Source: UBA10649 sp965278945
GTDB lineage: Bacteria; Actinomycetota; Actinomycetes; S36-B12
Direction: 5' to 3'
Length of the DNA stretch: 64,000 nucleotides
Assembly: GCA_965278945.1 (NCBI GenBank)
Contig: OZ257128.1
Span: 496,001-560,000 of the forward strand
Below are positions 53,197 to 63,742 of the stretch, one piece after another (within the stretch, counting starts at the first letter, position 1; every line of letters starts with the position of its first letter). Made by a program: the position numbers and the translations under genes. The notes below the pieces were generated by a model. That model had not been told where the DNA came from. It did not search any database and saw nothing but the letters and a program-made list of their open reading frames with translations.

Positions 53197-53242
53197 AACC
53201 GCCTCGAAGAGGCTGGTTTGACGACAGTCCAGGTCGTCTCGG
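53173..53242. repeat. 70-bp palindromic element flanking the AbiEi-like gene, right copy
   Basis: Arms of 32-33 nt (CCGAGACGACCTGGACTGTC... and its complement) pair almost perfectly around a GAAG loop, with one conserved mismatch in GTCGTGAAAC/GTTTGACGAC. It lies between two convergent genes and overlaps the last eight codons of the AbiEi-like gene, supplying its TGA. It could act as a bidirectional terminator in addition to being a repeat. Confidence 0.8.
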
Positions 53243-53245
53243 CGG

Positions 53246-54978
<1,733 letters not shown>

Positions 54979-54982
<4 letters not shown>

Positions 54983-55416
54983 ACCTCCGTGACATCGATG
55001 GCACCGGGGGGCGGCGCATCGTCGGGGACGTTCTGCATGGCAATTGCGGCGCCGACGAAATACTTCCAGAGAAGTGCCTCGGCCTCTGGCGTCATCTTCT
55101 GTTCGAGCATGGCCTCGTACATGTGGGCCAGCCAGCGGTCGCGCGCCTCGGAGTCGACGTGGAAGCCGGCATGGCGCATCCGCAGGCGCGGGTGGCCGCG
55201 CTCCTCGCTGTACGTGCCGGGCCCGCCCCAGTACTGCTCGAGGAACATCGTCAGCCGGCGGCGCGCTGGCGTGAGGTCGCCGGGCGGATACATCGGCCGA
55301 AGCACGCGGTCGGTCGCGACCCGCGCGTAGAACGCGTCGACGAGGCTCTCGAAGAACGCCTCGCCGCCGAAGTACTCGTACGGGGTCTGCTCGTCGGCAG
55401 TCGGCTCGTCGGTCAC
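54979..55416 (-). CDS. glbO: Truncated haemoglobin (trHbO type)
   Basis: Group II truncated globin of 145 residues. Landmarks are YEYFGGEAFFESLVDAFYARVATDRVLRPMYP, FLEQYWGGPGTYSEERGHPRLRMRHAGFHVD with the proximal His, and WLAHMYEAM. The distal pocket has Tyr in QYWGGP and Trp in the G8-like position. Oxygen binding or redox sensing is the likely role. The GTG start overlaps the stop of the SDR gene and its own stop overlaps aglA; a globin followed by an alpha-glucosidase is a conserved actinobacterial pair. Confidence 0.9.
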
Positions 55417-56903
55417 GCCACGAGTCTTCCCGATGGCGTCGGTGAGGCTTCGGCCCGCCGGACGATGCCGCGGATCATCGGCGGGAAGACGAAGGCGTGG
55501 AACGGCGCCACCGACCACCAGTACGCGTGCCCGGCGAGGCCGCGGGGCAGGAAGACGGCCCGCTGGCGAACGAGGGATCCGGTGCCGTCGGGCTCGATCG
55601 TGAACTCCAGCCACGCCAGGCCGGGAGTCTTCATCTCCGCACGAAGCCGCAGCAGGCGGGGGCGGACCCGGTCCTCGACCCGCCAGAAGTCGACGACATC
55701 GCCGATGGCCAGGTGGTTGGGGTCACGGCGGCCGCGCCGCATTCCCACTCCGCCGATCAGCCGGTCGAGCAGGCCGCGTACCTCCCACAGGAAGGCGGAC
55801 GAGTACCAGCCGTTCTCGCCGCCGATGCGCTCGAGCGCATCCCACACCTGCTCGGGGCTCGCCGTGGTGCGCTGCTCGCGGATGTCCTCGTTCATCGAGC
55901 CACCGGACCAGTCCGGGTCGCTGGGCAGCGGGTCGCTGGGCGCACCGCGCAGCGATGCACCAGTCCACCGCGTGTCGACCTTCGCGTCCTGGATGCGCGC
56001 CAGTGCGAGCTCCACTGCATGGTCGAAGGAGACGAGTCCCTCGGGTGGATCAGGAACCCACTGCGCGATGTCGTGCTCGCGGCACACGGACGGATGCCGG
56101 AGCGACTCGACGAGCGGCCGGGCGATTGCCCTCGGCACCGGCGTGACGACGTTGACCCAGTGGCTGGACAGCCCGGGGGTGAGCAGGTTGACCGGCAGGA
56201 TGATCCTGGGCCGCAGGCCGGCCACCTTCGCGTAGCGTTGCATCATCTGCTGGTACGTCAGCACCTCGGGACCGCCGATCTCGAAGACCCGGCTGACGTC
56301 CGATGGCAGGTCGACCGCGGCGACGAGGTAGCGCAACACGTCGCGAATGGCAATGGGCTGGGTCTTCATGCGCACCCAACGCGGCGTGATCATCGCCGGC
56401 AGCCGTTCGGTGAGGTAGCGCAGCATCTCGAAGGTCGCGGAGCCCGAGCCGATGATGACCGCCGCGCGAAACTCGGCGGTGGGTACCCCGGAGCTGCTCA
56501 GCACTCGACCGACCTCGACGCGGGAGCGCATGTGGGGCGACATCTTCGACGTGGGGATGTCGGGCGCGAGCCCGCCGAGGTAGACGATCCGGCGCAGGCC
56601 GCTGTCGCGAGCGGCGTCCGCGAAGGTCTGCGCAACGCGATGCTCCGTCTCCTCCAGGTCGGATCCCTCCTGGATGGAGTGGAGCAGGTAGTACGCGACG
56701 TCCATCCCCGCCATCGCCTCGCGAACTGCGGCGGGATCGGTGGCGTCGCCGGTGATGATCTCGACGTCGTCAGCCCACGGGCGGTCGCGCAGTCGTTCGG
56801 GATGCCGCGCGAGCACGCGCACGGTATGCCCGCGCTCCAGCAGCTGCGGAACCACCCGGCCACCGACATATCCGGTGGCCCCGGTGACCAGGCAGGACGT
56901 CAC
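55413..56903 (-). CDS. NAD(P)-binding SDR protein with DUF2867 domain
   Basis: Two-domain protein of 496 residues. The N-terminal atypical (NmrA/epimerase-like) SDR has TGATGYVGG for cofactor binding and DVAYYLLHS, with YLGGL in place of the catalytic region. The C-terminal half (about 340-490) is a DUF2867/SRPBCC-type domain with MNEDIREQRTTASPEQVW and WLEFTIEPDGTGSLVRQRAVFLPRGLAGHAYW. The GTG overlaps the MscS stop (GTGA). No substrate is known. Confidence 0.82.
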   Translation of the reverse strand: MTSCLVTGATGYVGGRVVPQLLERGHTVRVLARHPERLRDRPWADDVEIITGDATDPAAVREAMAGMDVAYYLLHSIQEGSDLEETEHRVAQTFADAARDSGLRRIVYLGGLAPDIPTSKMSPHMRSRVEVGRVLSSSGVPTAEFRAAVIIGSGSATFEMLRYLTERLPAMITPRWVRMKTQPIAIRDVLRYLVAAVDLPSDVSRVFEIGGPEVLTYQQMMQRYAKVAGLRPRIILPVNLLTPGLSSHWVNVVTPVPRAIARPLVESLRHPSVCREHDIAQWVPDPPEGLVSFDHAVELALARIQDAKVDTRWTGASLRGAPSDPLPSDPDWSGGSMNEDIREQRTTASPEQVWDALERIGGENGWYSSAFLWEVRGLLDRLIGGVGMRRGRRDPNHLAIGDVVDFWRVEDRVRPRLLRLRAEMKTPGLAWLEFTIEPDGTGSLVRQRAVFLPRGLAGHAYWWSVAPFHAFVFPPMIRGIVRRAEASPTPSGRLVA

Positions 56904-57841
56904 GGCCCGGTCTTCGGCGGGTTCTGCGTTCCCGGCATCGTGGGCAGCGGGCGGACGATGACCGGCACGACGATGCCGGCCCGATCGAACGCCACCTTCA
57001 TGCGCTCGCGGATGGTGCGAGCCACGTTGAGCTGCTTCTCCGGTGCCGCCTTCGCGGTGATGCGGATGACCATGGCCTCGCCGGACACCGACTCGACGCC
57101 GGCGAACGCGGGACGGCCGAGCAGCAGGTCGTCGTAGTCGGGATCCTCGTCCATGTCGAGGGCCACGCGCTCGACGATCTCGCGCACGCGGTCGAGGTTC
57201 TCGTTGTAGGCGATCGGGATGTCGACGATCGCCAGCGTCCAGCCCTGCGAGCGGTTCGCGACCCGCAGGATCTCGCCGTTGCGCACGTACCAGACCACCC
57301 CGGTCATGTCGCGCAGCCGCGTGTAGCGCAGCGCCACCTCCTCGACCGTGCCGATGACGTCGCCGACGTCGACAACGTCGCCGACGCCGAACTGGTCCTC
57401 AATGATGAGGAAGATCCCGGACAGGTAGTCCTTGACGAGGGTCTGCGCGCCGAAGCCGAGTGCGACACCGATGATGCCCGCGCTGGCCAGGAGCGGCGCG
57501 ACGTTGATGCCGAGCAGGGACAAGATCGTGACGCCGGCGACGGTCCAGACGGTGATCGCGATGACACTACGCAGCAGGGTGCCGATCGCTGCTGCGCGCT
57601 GCTCGGTGCGCTGGGTCAGAAGTAGCGTCGACAGTTCAGCGGTGCGGGTGATCTGACGCATCTGCGCGAGCCGCTCGCGCCGTGCTCTCTCAGAAGCCCG
57701 CTTGACGACCCGCTTGATGACGCGCGTGAGGACGAACTGCACGACGATCGCGACGATCAGGACGACGAGGATCTGCAGCGGGACGCCCACGAGCCAGTCG
57801 CGCGCGGTCTCCCAGGCTGCGTCCTTCGCCAGCACTGTCAC
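56900..57841 (-). CDS. MscS-family mechanosensitive channel
   Basis: Membrane protein of 313 residues. Three N-terminal helices (about 19-40, 86-106, 110-130) end in the pore helix LASAGIIGVALGFGAQTLVKDYLSGIFLIIEDQFGVGDVV, which is the MscS signature with the Gly/Ala packing pattern. A cytoplasmic beta-domain follows, with GTVEEVALRYTRLRD. It should release osmolytes on hypo-osmotic shock. The GTG start overlaps the S9 peptidase stop (GTGA). Confidence 0.92.
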   Translation of the reverse strand: MTVLAKDAAWETARDWLVGVPLQILVVLIVAIVVQFVLTRVIKRVVKRASERARRERLAQMRQITRTAELSTLLLTQRTEQRAAAIGTLLRSVIAITVWTVAGVTILSLLGINVAPLLASAGIIGVALGFGAQTLVKDYLSGIFLIIEDQFGVGDVVDVGDVIGTVEEVALRYTRLRDMTGVVWYVRNGEILRVANRSQGWTLAIVDIPIAYNENLDRVREIVERVALDMDEDPDYDDLLLGRPAFAGVESVSGEAMVIRITAKAAPEKQLNVARTIRERMKVAFDRAGIVVPVIVRPLPTMPGTQNPPKTGP

Positions 57842-59940
57842 TCGGCATCACCGCCGGGGGACAGGCCGGTCCAGCGCGCCATGAACGCAAGAGTGTCGGC
57901 GGACTCCTCGACGGACCGGTCGAGCGAGCGTGCACCGTGGCCGACGTCGCCCTCGGTCCGCAGCAGGATCGGCCGGGTGCCCGAGGTCGCGTGCTGCGTC
58001 GCCGCGCACATCTTCCGCCCGTGCATGGGGTCGGTGCGGGTGTCGTTGTCGAAGACCGCGAACATCGTGGCCGGGTAGTCGGTGCGCTCGACGACGCGGT
58101 GGTACGGGGAGTACGCGTGCAGCCAGCCGAACTGCTCGGCATCCTCGGGATCGCCGTACTCGACTGTCCACGTCGGGCCGAGCTCGGAGGTCGTGTAGCG
58201 GATCATGTCGAGGAGCGGCGCGACGCAGACGACGGCGTTGAACAGGTCGGGCCGCTGTGTCATCGCGGCACCGACGAGCAGTCCGCCGTTCGAGCCGCCG
58301 TAGATGCCCAGCTGCGCCGCGGTCGTCCAGCCCTCGGAGATGAGGAACTCCGCTGCGGCGTGGAAGTCGTCGTAGACGTTCTGCTTCTTGCCGAGCATCC
58401 CGTCGCGGTGCCACTCCTCGCCCTCCTCGCTGCCGCCGCGGAGGTTGGCGATTGCCCAGACGCCACCCGCCTCGACCCACGCGAGGATCGCGGCCGAGTA
58501 GCCGGGAGCGAGCGGCACGCCGAAGCCGCCGTAGCCGTACAGGATCGTCGGCCGCGGCGTGTCGGGAGTCTGCGTCGGCGAGATGACGAACATGCGCACG
58601 ACCGTGCCGTCGGCTGACGTGTACTCGACCTGCTGCGAGGCGACGGTCGGAACCTCGACCGAGCCCGGCGGAACAGCGTGGAGCGTGACCTCGCGGGTGC
58701 GGCCGTCGTAGGCGTAGATCGTCGGGATCGTGGTGTGGTCGGTGTAGACGAACCATGTCACCGGGCCGCCGTCGATGTGCTCGACCGGTCCGCCGATGGT
58801 GCCCGCGCCGGGCAGCGGGATCTCCTCGATGAAGGATCCGTCCGACGCGAGGTGAAGGGACATGCGGGCAACACCGTGCGACGTACGGACGACAACGAGG
58901 AGATCGTCATCGAGGTCGGTGCCGTCGAGCATCGTGACCGACTCGAGGACCGAGTCGTGGTCCTCGGGAATGAGGTCGTCCCACGCGGCGGAAGACCAGG
59001 CGCCGGGCGTCGTCACGGCAAGTCGGCCGCGTGGTGCGTCGAGGTCGGTGCTGACGTACACGCGCCCGTCGCGCCCGAACGACAGCGACGTCTGCGCGTC
59101 GACATCGCCCTGCACGAGCGTGAACGACGGACTCGCGTGCGGGCTCGCGGTGAGGTCGGCGACCCACAGGTTGTTGCGCTGCTCGGTGCCCTCGCTGCTC
59201 GACACCTGCAGCCAATGCCCGTCGCGGCTGACCTCGACGCCGTAGTAGTTCGTCATCGTCATGCCGGCGCCGAACACGAGGATGTCGGACTCCGTCGGGG
59301 AACCGACGCGGTGCAGGTAGACGCGGCGGTGGAAGTTGCGCTCTGACTCCGGCAGCAGCTCCGGCGCGATGCGTCGTACGTAGTAGAAGGAGTTCGCGCC
59401 GGGAACCCAGGCGATGGGGGAGTAGCGGCAGCGGTCGATCGGTCCTTCGAGCACCTCGCCGGTGGCCACGTCCATGACGTACAGCAGCGACTCCTCGTTG
59501 CCGCCGATCGACAGCTGGTACGCGAGCCGGTCGCCCTCCTTGGACGGCTGCCACGAGTCGAGCGTGGTCAGGCCCGTGGGGTCCAGCGCGATCGGGTCGA
59601 TGAGGGCGCGCTCGGTGCCATCCGCGTCGACGACGTAGAGAACGGAGAACTGCTGGCCGGGCTCGCGACGCGACAGGAAGTGACGCGGGCCGCGCCAGTA
59701 CGGGGGAGAGACGGTGCCGGCGCCGAGCAGTGCCCCGATCCGGTCGACGAATCCGTCGCGGGACGCCCAGCCCGCGCGCTCGGCGTCCATCAGCGACGAC
59801 TGCGCCGCGAGCCACTCGGCCGTCCGAGGGTCGTCGGTGGACTCCAGCCAGCGGTACGGGTCGGCCACCGTAGTCCCGTGGAAGTCGTCGACGAGGTCGA
59901 GCCGCGGTGCATCGGGATAGGCGGGCGCTGGGGTGGTCAC
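57838..59940 (-). CDS. Prolyl oligopeptidase-family serine peptidase (S9A)
   Basis: Cytoplasmic endopeptidase of 700 residues. The N-terminal domain begins LVDDFHGTTVADPYRWLE and contains a seven-bladed propeller (about 70-400). The catalytic alpha/beta-hydrolase part has YGYGGFGVP, the nucleophile in YGGSNGGLL, the acid region AVFDNDTRTDP and the His region DVGHGARSL, so the triad is complete. The GTG at 59940 is supported by a TAGGGT hexamer 7 nt upstream. First gene of the operon running down to aglA, all linked by 4-bp overlaps. Confidence 0.9.
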   Translation of the reverse strand: MTTPAPAYPDAPRLDLVDDFHGTTVADPYRWLESTDDPRTAEWLAAQSSLMDAERAGWASRDGFVDRIGALLGAGTVSPPYWRGPRHFLSRREPGQQFSVLYVVDADGTERALIDPIALDPTGLTTLDSWQPSKEGDRLAYQLSIGGNEESLLYVMDVATGEVLEGPIDRCRYSPIAWVPGANSFYYVRRIAPELLPESERNFHRRVYLHRVGSPTESDILVFGAGMTMTNYYGVEVSRDGHWLQVSSSEGTEQRNNLWVADLTASPHASPSFTLVQGDVDAQTSLSFGRDGRVYVSTDLDAPRGRLAVTTPGAWSSAAWDDLIPEDHDSVLESVTMLDGTDLDDDLLVVVRTSHGVARMSLHLASDGSFIEEIPLPGAGTIGGPVEHIDGGPVTWFVYTDHTTIPTIYAYDGRTREVTLHAVPPGSVEVPTVASQQVEYTSADGTVVRMFVISPTQTPDTPRPTILYGYGGFGVPLAPGYSAAILAWVEAGGVWAIANLRGGSEEGEEWHRDGMLGKKQNVYDDFHAAAEFLISEGWTTAAQLGIYGGSNGGLLVGAAMTQRPDLFNAVVCVAPLLDMIRYTTSELGPTWTVEYGDPEDAEQFGWLHAYSPYHRVVERTDYPATMFAVFDNDTRTDPMHGRKMCAATQHATSGTRPILLRTEGDVGHGARSLDRSVEESADTLAFMARWTGLSPGGDAE

Positions 59941-59947
59941 GCCATCA

Positions 59948-59957
59948 ACCCTAGGCT
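59948..59957. promoter_or_regulatory. Overlapping divergent leaderless -10 elements
   Basis: ACCCTAGGCT holds TAGGGT on the minus strand (59953-59948, 7 nt before the GTG at 59940) and TAGGCT on the plus strand (59952-59957, 6 nt before the ATG at 59964). The two hexamers share the central TA. The whole intergenic region is 23 bp, so polymerases cannot bind both sides at once. Confidence 0.6.
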
Positions 59958-59963
59958 TCGGCC

Positions 59964-61352
59964 ATGGACGCGCACGACCTGACCGCCGTGGAGCAGGCAC
60001 AGGCCATCAAGCGGGGCGAGACCACCTCCCTCGAGCTGACGGAGCACTACCTGAGCCGCTCGCACGCTCTGTCCGCGACCGTCGGAGCCTTCGTGACCAT
60101 CGCCGACGACCTGGCCTTGGAACAGGCGCGCGCGGCCGACCGGCGGGCGGCCGAGGCCGACGATGTCGACGCACTGCCCGTCCTCCACGGAGTGGTCGTG
60201 CCCGTGAAGGACCTCCACCAGGTCGAGGGCGTGCGAATCCGGTTCGGCTCGACGGTCGTCGACCTGATCTCCCCGATCGACGACGACATGGTGGCGCTGC
60301 TTCGCGCGGGCGGCACGATCATGACCGGCAAGACGTCGACCCCGGAGTTCGGGCTGCCCTGCTACACCGAGCCGGAGATCGGCGACCTCGCACGCACGCC
60401 GTGGGACCTTGACCGTGGCGCCGGCGGATCCAGTGGCGGCGCGGCTGCTGCTGTCGCTGCGGGCCTGGCCCCAGTGGCTCAGGGCTCCGATGGCGGCGGG
60501 TCGATCCGCATCCCGGCGAGCGTGTGCGGTCTGGTCGGCCTCAAGACCTCTCGCGGTCTCGTGCCGACCGGTCCGATGCCGCCCGCGCTCGGGCAGCTCG
60601 GCGTCAGCGGCCCGCTCGCACGCAACGTCGCGGATGCCGCCGCGCTGCTCGACGCCATGACCGGCCGCGGATACGACGATTCCTTCATGCGCGACCTGGA
60701 CGTCGATCCGAAGCCGCTGGTGATCGGGAGGTACCGGCAGCCGGTGATCACCGACACCCCCGTTCATCACGAGTGCGTGGCCGCGTACGAGCACACGTCG
60801 ACGCTGCTGGAGGAGCTCGGCCACCGGGTGATCGACATCGACATCCCGTTCCCGCTGTCGTCCGTGCCGCGGTTCGAGCGCGTGTGGTGCGCGCTCGCGT
60901 CGATGATCCCCATCCCTCCCGAGAAGGAGGACCAGCTGCGGCCGCTCACGAGATGGCTGCGCGAGCTCGGCCGGGCGATGACGTTCGAGGAGGTCATGAT
61001 CGAGGTCGACAACATGGCCGACCTCGGGCGCAAGGCCGTCGAGTCGACCGCGCACCTGGACGTGATCCTCACGCCGACGCTCGCGGACCTGCCCGCGCCG
61101 CACGGGACGCTGCGCAATGACGCGAATCCGGCCGCCGACTTCCTCGCGCAGAAGCGCTTCACGCCCTTCACCTCCGCGTACAACGTGTCCGGGCAGCCGG
61201 CAGTTAGTCTGCCGTTGCATTGGACGAAGGACGGCCTGCCGGTTGGCGTGCAGCTCGTCGGTCGTCCGATGGCCGACGCGCTGCTGCTGCGCCTCGGCGC
61301 GCAGCTCGAGCGAGCCCGTCCGTGGGCTCATCGTCGTCCGGAGGTGTGGTGA
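59964..61352 (+). CDS. Amidase (amidase signature family)
   Basis: Soluble enzyme of 462 residues hydrolysing amide bonds. The Ser-cisSer-Lys triad is readable: Lys in VPVKDLHQVEG, the cis-Ser and nucleophile in DRGAGGSSGGAAAAVAAG and DGGGSIRIPAS. C-terminal NVSGQPAVSLPLHWTKDGLPVGVQLVG is the usual end block. The GatA-specific context (gatC/gatB) is absent, so this is a stand-alone amidase of unknown substrate. The malQ gene follows without a gap. Confidence 0.92.
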   Translation: MDAHDLTAVEQAQAIKRGETTSLELTEHYLSRSHALSATVGAFVTIADDLALEQARAADRRAAEADDVDALPVLHGVVVPVKDLHQVEGVRIRFGSTVVDLISPIDDDMVALLRAGGTIMTGKTSTPEFGLPCYTEPEIGDLARTPWDLDRGAGGSSGGAAAAVAAGLAPVAQGSDGGGSIRIPASVCGLVGLKTSRGLVPTGPMPPALGQLGVSGPLARNVADAAALLDAMTGRGYDDSFMRDLDVDPKPLVIGRYRQPVITDTPVHHECVAAYEHTSTLLEELGHRVIDIDIPFPLSSVPRFERVWCALASMIPIPPEKEDQLRPLTRWLRELGRAMTFEEVMIEVDNMADLGRKAVESTAHLDVILTPTLADLPAPHGTLRNDANPAADFLAQKRFTPFTSAYNVSGQPAVSLPLHWTKDGLPVGVQLVGRPMADALLLRLGAQLERARPWAHRRPEVW

Positions 61353-63515
61353 GTGTCCGGTACTGAACCCGAGTGGGCTCCGGTCGCCGCCGACCTCGCG
61401 CGCCTGGCGGATTCCTACGGCGTCGCGACCGAGTACTGGGACCAGGCGGGCAATCACGTCCACGTGTCTCCCGCCACCGTTGCGGCGGTGCTCACCGCGC
61501 TTGGCATGGACGTCACGACACCGACGGCAATCGCGTTGGCGCAGTCCGACGTGGATCTGCGCGACTGGCGCAGGATGCTGCCCCCCGTGTTCGTCATGCG
61601 CCAGGGCGAGGACCGGCGACTGTGGGTGCACGTGCCGCACGGCCAGGCGGTCAACGTGCACGTCGACACGGAGACCGGCCAGCGCATCCGCCTCCACCCG
61701 ATGGAGTGGTGGGTCGATCCCGTCGAGGTCGACGGGACGCTGATCGGGGAGGCGAGCTTCGCGGTGCCCGGCAACCTGCCCCTCGGCTGGCATTCGGTGG
61801 TCGCGATCTCCGGAGGCACGACGGTCACGTCGCCGCTTGTCGTGGCACCCGCCGCGCTCGATCCCGTCGCGATCACCGGCCCGCGCCAGTGGGGCTTCAT
61901 GACGCAGCTGTATGCGATGCGGTCGTCGACGTCCTGGGGGCTGGGCGACCTGCACGACCTGTCGACGCTGGCCTCGTGGAGTGCGCGCGAGCTCGGCGCC
62001 GGCTTCGTGCTCATCAACCCGCTGCACGCGGCGTCGCCCGTGGCACCGATGGCTCCCTCGCCGTACCTGCCCGTCACGCGCAGGTTCGCGAACCCGATGT
62101 ACCTGCGAGTCGAGGACATCCCGGAGTACCGGCGGCTGGGCAAGGCGGTTCTCGGCCGTATCGAGCAGCTGGCGGCGCAGCTGCGCCAGCTGAACATGAC
62201 CGACGACCTCCTCGATCGCGATGCGGTCTGGGCGGCCAAGCGCACCGCGCTCGAGGCGATCTACCACGCGGGCATGGGCGACGAGCGCCGCGCCGAACTC
62301 GCCGCGTTCGTGAAGGCCCAGGGCTCGGGCCTGCGGGACTTCGCGACCTGGTGCGCGATAACCGACGCGCACGGACATGACCGGCAGGAGTGGCCCGCGG
62401 ACCTCGGCCATCCGTCGTCTCCGGCCGTGGCCGCCTTCCGTCACGAGCACAGCGACGCCGTGGACTTCCACATGTGGATGCAGTGGCTCGTCGATCAGCA
62501 GCTCGCGGACACGCAGGAGCGCGCGCGGTCGGCCGGCATGGCGATCGGCGTCATGCACGACCTTGCGGTCGGCGTTCACCCGAGCGGAGCCGATTCCTGG
62601 GCGCTGCAGGATGTCCTCGTCGCGGGGGTAGGGGTCGGCGCTCCGCCGGACATGTACAACCAGATGGGGCAGAACTGGTCGCAGCCGCCGTGGAACCCGA
62701 CGGCCCTCGCCGAGGCTGCGTTCATCCCGTTCCGCGACATGCTGCGCACCGTCCTCGGCCACGCCGGCGGGCTGCGCATCGATCACGTGCTCGGGCTGTT
62801 CCGCCTGTGGTGGGTGCCGGACGGCGCGCCGGCATTCGCGGGCACGTTCGTGCGACTGGACTTCGATTCCATGCTGAGCGTCCTCATGCTCGAGGCGCAC
62901 CGGGCCGGGGCAATCATCGTCGGCGAGGACCTAGGCACCGTCGAGCCGTGGGTCCAAGATGCGCTGGCCGAGCGAGGCATCCTCGGCACGAGCATCCTGT
63001 GGTTCGAGGTCGACGGCTCCGGCGACATCATCGACCCGCTGAACTGGAGGTCGGAGGTGCTCGCGAGCGCCACGGTCCACGACCTCCCGCCGACGGCCGG
63101 CTACCTGCGCGACGAGCACGTGCGCATTCGCAGCGAGCTCGGACTCCTGACCGTTGACGAGGACGTCGAGCGCGCGCATGCGGACGCCGAGCGCGCCGCG
63201 TGGGCCCACGTCCTGCGTTCCCACGGGTGGCTCGCTGACGATGCCGACCTCACCACCGATGCCGGGCTCGAGGACCTGGTCGTCGCCCTGCACCGCGCGG
63301 TCGGCCAGTCGCCAGCCCGCCTCGTCGGGGTCTCGATCCCCGACGTCGCCGGCGACCGCCGGGCGCAGAACCAGCCGGGCACCGACCAGGAGTACCCCAA
63401 CTGGCGGGTGCCGGTCACCGACGCCGAGGGCCATCCGGTGCTGCTCGAGGCCTTGATGGAGCGCCCGGATCTGCTCACGCGGATCGTCGACGCGGTGGAT
63501 AGGGTGAGCCCGTGA
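61353..63515 (+). CDS. malQ: 4-alpha-glucanotransferase (amylomaltase)
   Basis: GH77 disproportionating enzyme of 720 residues, including an N-terminal beta-rich extension (about 1-165) found in actinobacterial forms. Key blocks are WGFMTQLYAMRSSTSWGLGDLHDL, VGVHPSGADSW, LRIDHVLGLFRLWWVP (nucleophile Asp), GEDLGTVEPWV (acid/base Glu) and ATVHDLPPTAGY (stabilising Asp). It transfers maltooligosaccharide chains and complements the alpha-glucosidase at 53246. The GTG starts directly at the base after the amidase stop. Confidence 0.95.
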   Translation: MSGTEPEWAPVAADLARLADSYGVATEYWDQAGNHVHVSPATVAAVLTALGMDVTTPTAIALAQSDVDLRDWRRMLPPVFVMRQGEDRRLWVHVPHGQAVNVHVDTETGQRIRLHPMEWWVDPVEVDGTLIGEASFAVPGNLPLGWHSVVAISGGTTVTSPLVVAPAALDPVAITGPRQWGFMTQLYAMRSSTSWGLGDLHDLSTLASWSARELGAGFVLINPLHAASPVAPMAPSPYLPVTRRFANPMYLRVEDIPEYRRLGKAVLGRIEQLAAQLRQLNMTDDLLDRDAVWAAKRTALEAIYHAGMGDERRAELAAFVKAQGSGLRDFATWCAITDAHGHDRQEWPADLGHPSSPAVAAFRHEHSDAVDFHMWMQWLVDQQLADTQERARSAGMAIGVMHDLAVGVHPSGADSWALQDVLVAGVGVGAPPDMYNQMGQNWSQPPWNPTALAEAAFIPFRDMLRTVLGHAGGLRIDHVLGLFRLWWVPDGAPAFAGTFVRLDFDSMLSVLMLEAHRAGAIIVGEDLGTVEPWVQDALAERGILGTSILWFEVDGSGDIIDPLNWRSEVLASATVHDLPPTAGYLRDEHVRIRSELGLLTVDEDVERAHADAERAAWAHVLRSHGWLADDADLTTDAGLEDLVVALHRAVGQSPARLVGVSIPDVAGDRRAQNQPGTDQEYPNWRVPVTDAEGHPVLLEALMERPDLLTRIVDAVDRVSP
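63500..63505 (+). promoter_or_regulatory. Internal leaderless -10 element at the end of malQ
   Basis: TAGGGT within the last codons of malQ is 6 nt before the GTG at 63512, so the following genes may also have their own leaderless transcript. Confidence 0.4.
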
Positions 63516-63742
63516 ACACGCTCGAGTCAGTCCTGCTGTTCGTCGGCATCCCGGCGGGATTCGCGCTGGTCGTCTACGTCCTGGTGTCCGCCTCGTCCTG
63601 GACTCGATCTGGACGGGCGAGCGCCGACTACGACGGCGGTCCGATGATGGTCACCAGCGACCCGGCCGTGCCGAACCCGTCGATCATCGAGGACTTCAGC
63701 CGGACCTCAGCCGTCGGAGGTGGCGCCAGTGCCAAGTGGTGA
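63512..63742 (+). CDS. Small conserved membrane protein next to DUF5130 gene
   Basis: Protein of 76 residues with one N-terminal helix (about 7-27) and a polar tail with DYDGGPMMVTSDPAVPNPS. The GTG start overlaps the malQ stop (GTGA) and its 3' end overlaps the DUF5130 start by 14 bp. A similar short membrane protein upstream of a DUF5130 gene is frequent in actinobacteria, so a functional pair is likely. The function is unknown. Confidence 0.8.
   Translation: MNTLESVLLFVGIPAGFALVVYVLVSASSWTRSGRASADYDGGPMMVTSDPAVPNPSIIEDFSRTSAVGGGASAKW

Noticed and set aside
59937..62900. A 987-codon open frame on the minus strand antisense to amidase and malQ
   Set aside because: Its sequence is Arg/His/Val-rich without any domain and mirrors codon bias of the two well-supported plus-strand genes; typical GC-rich shadow frame.
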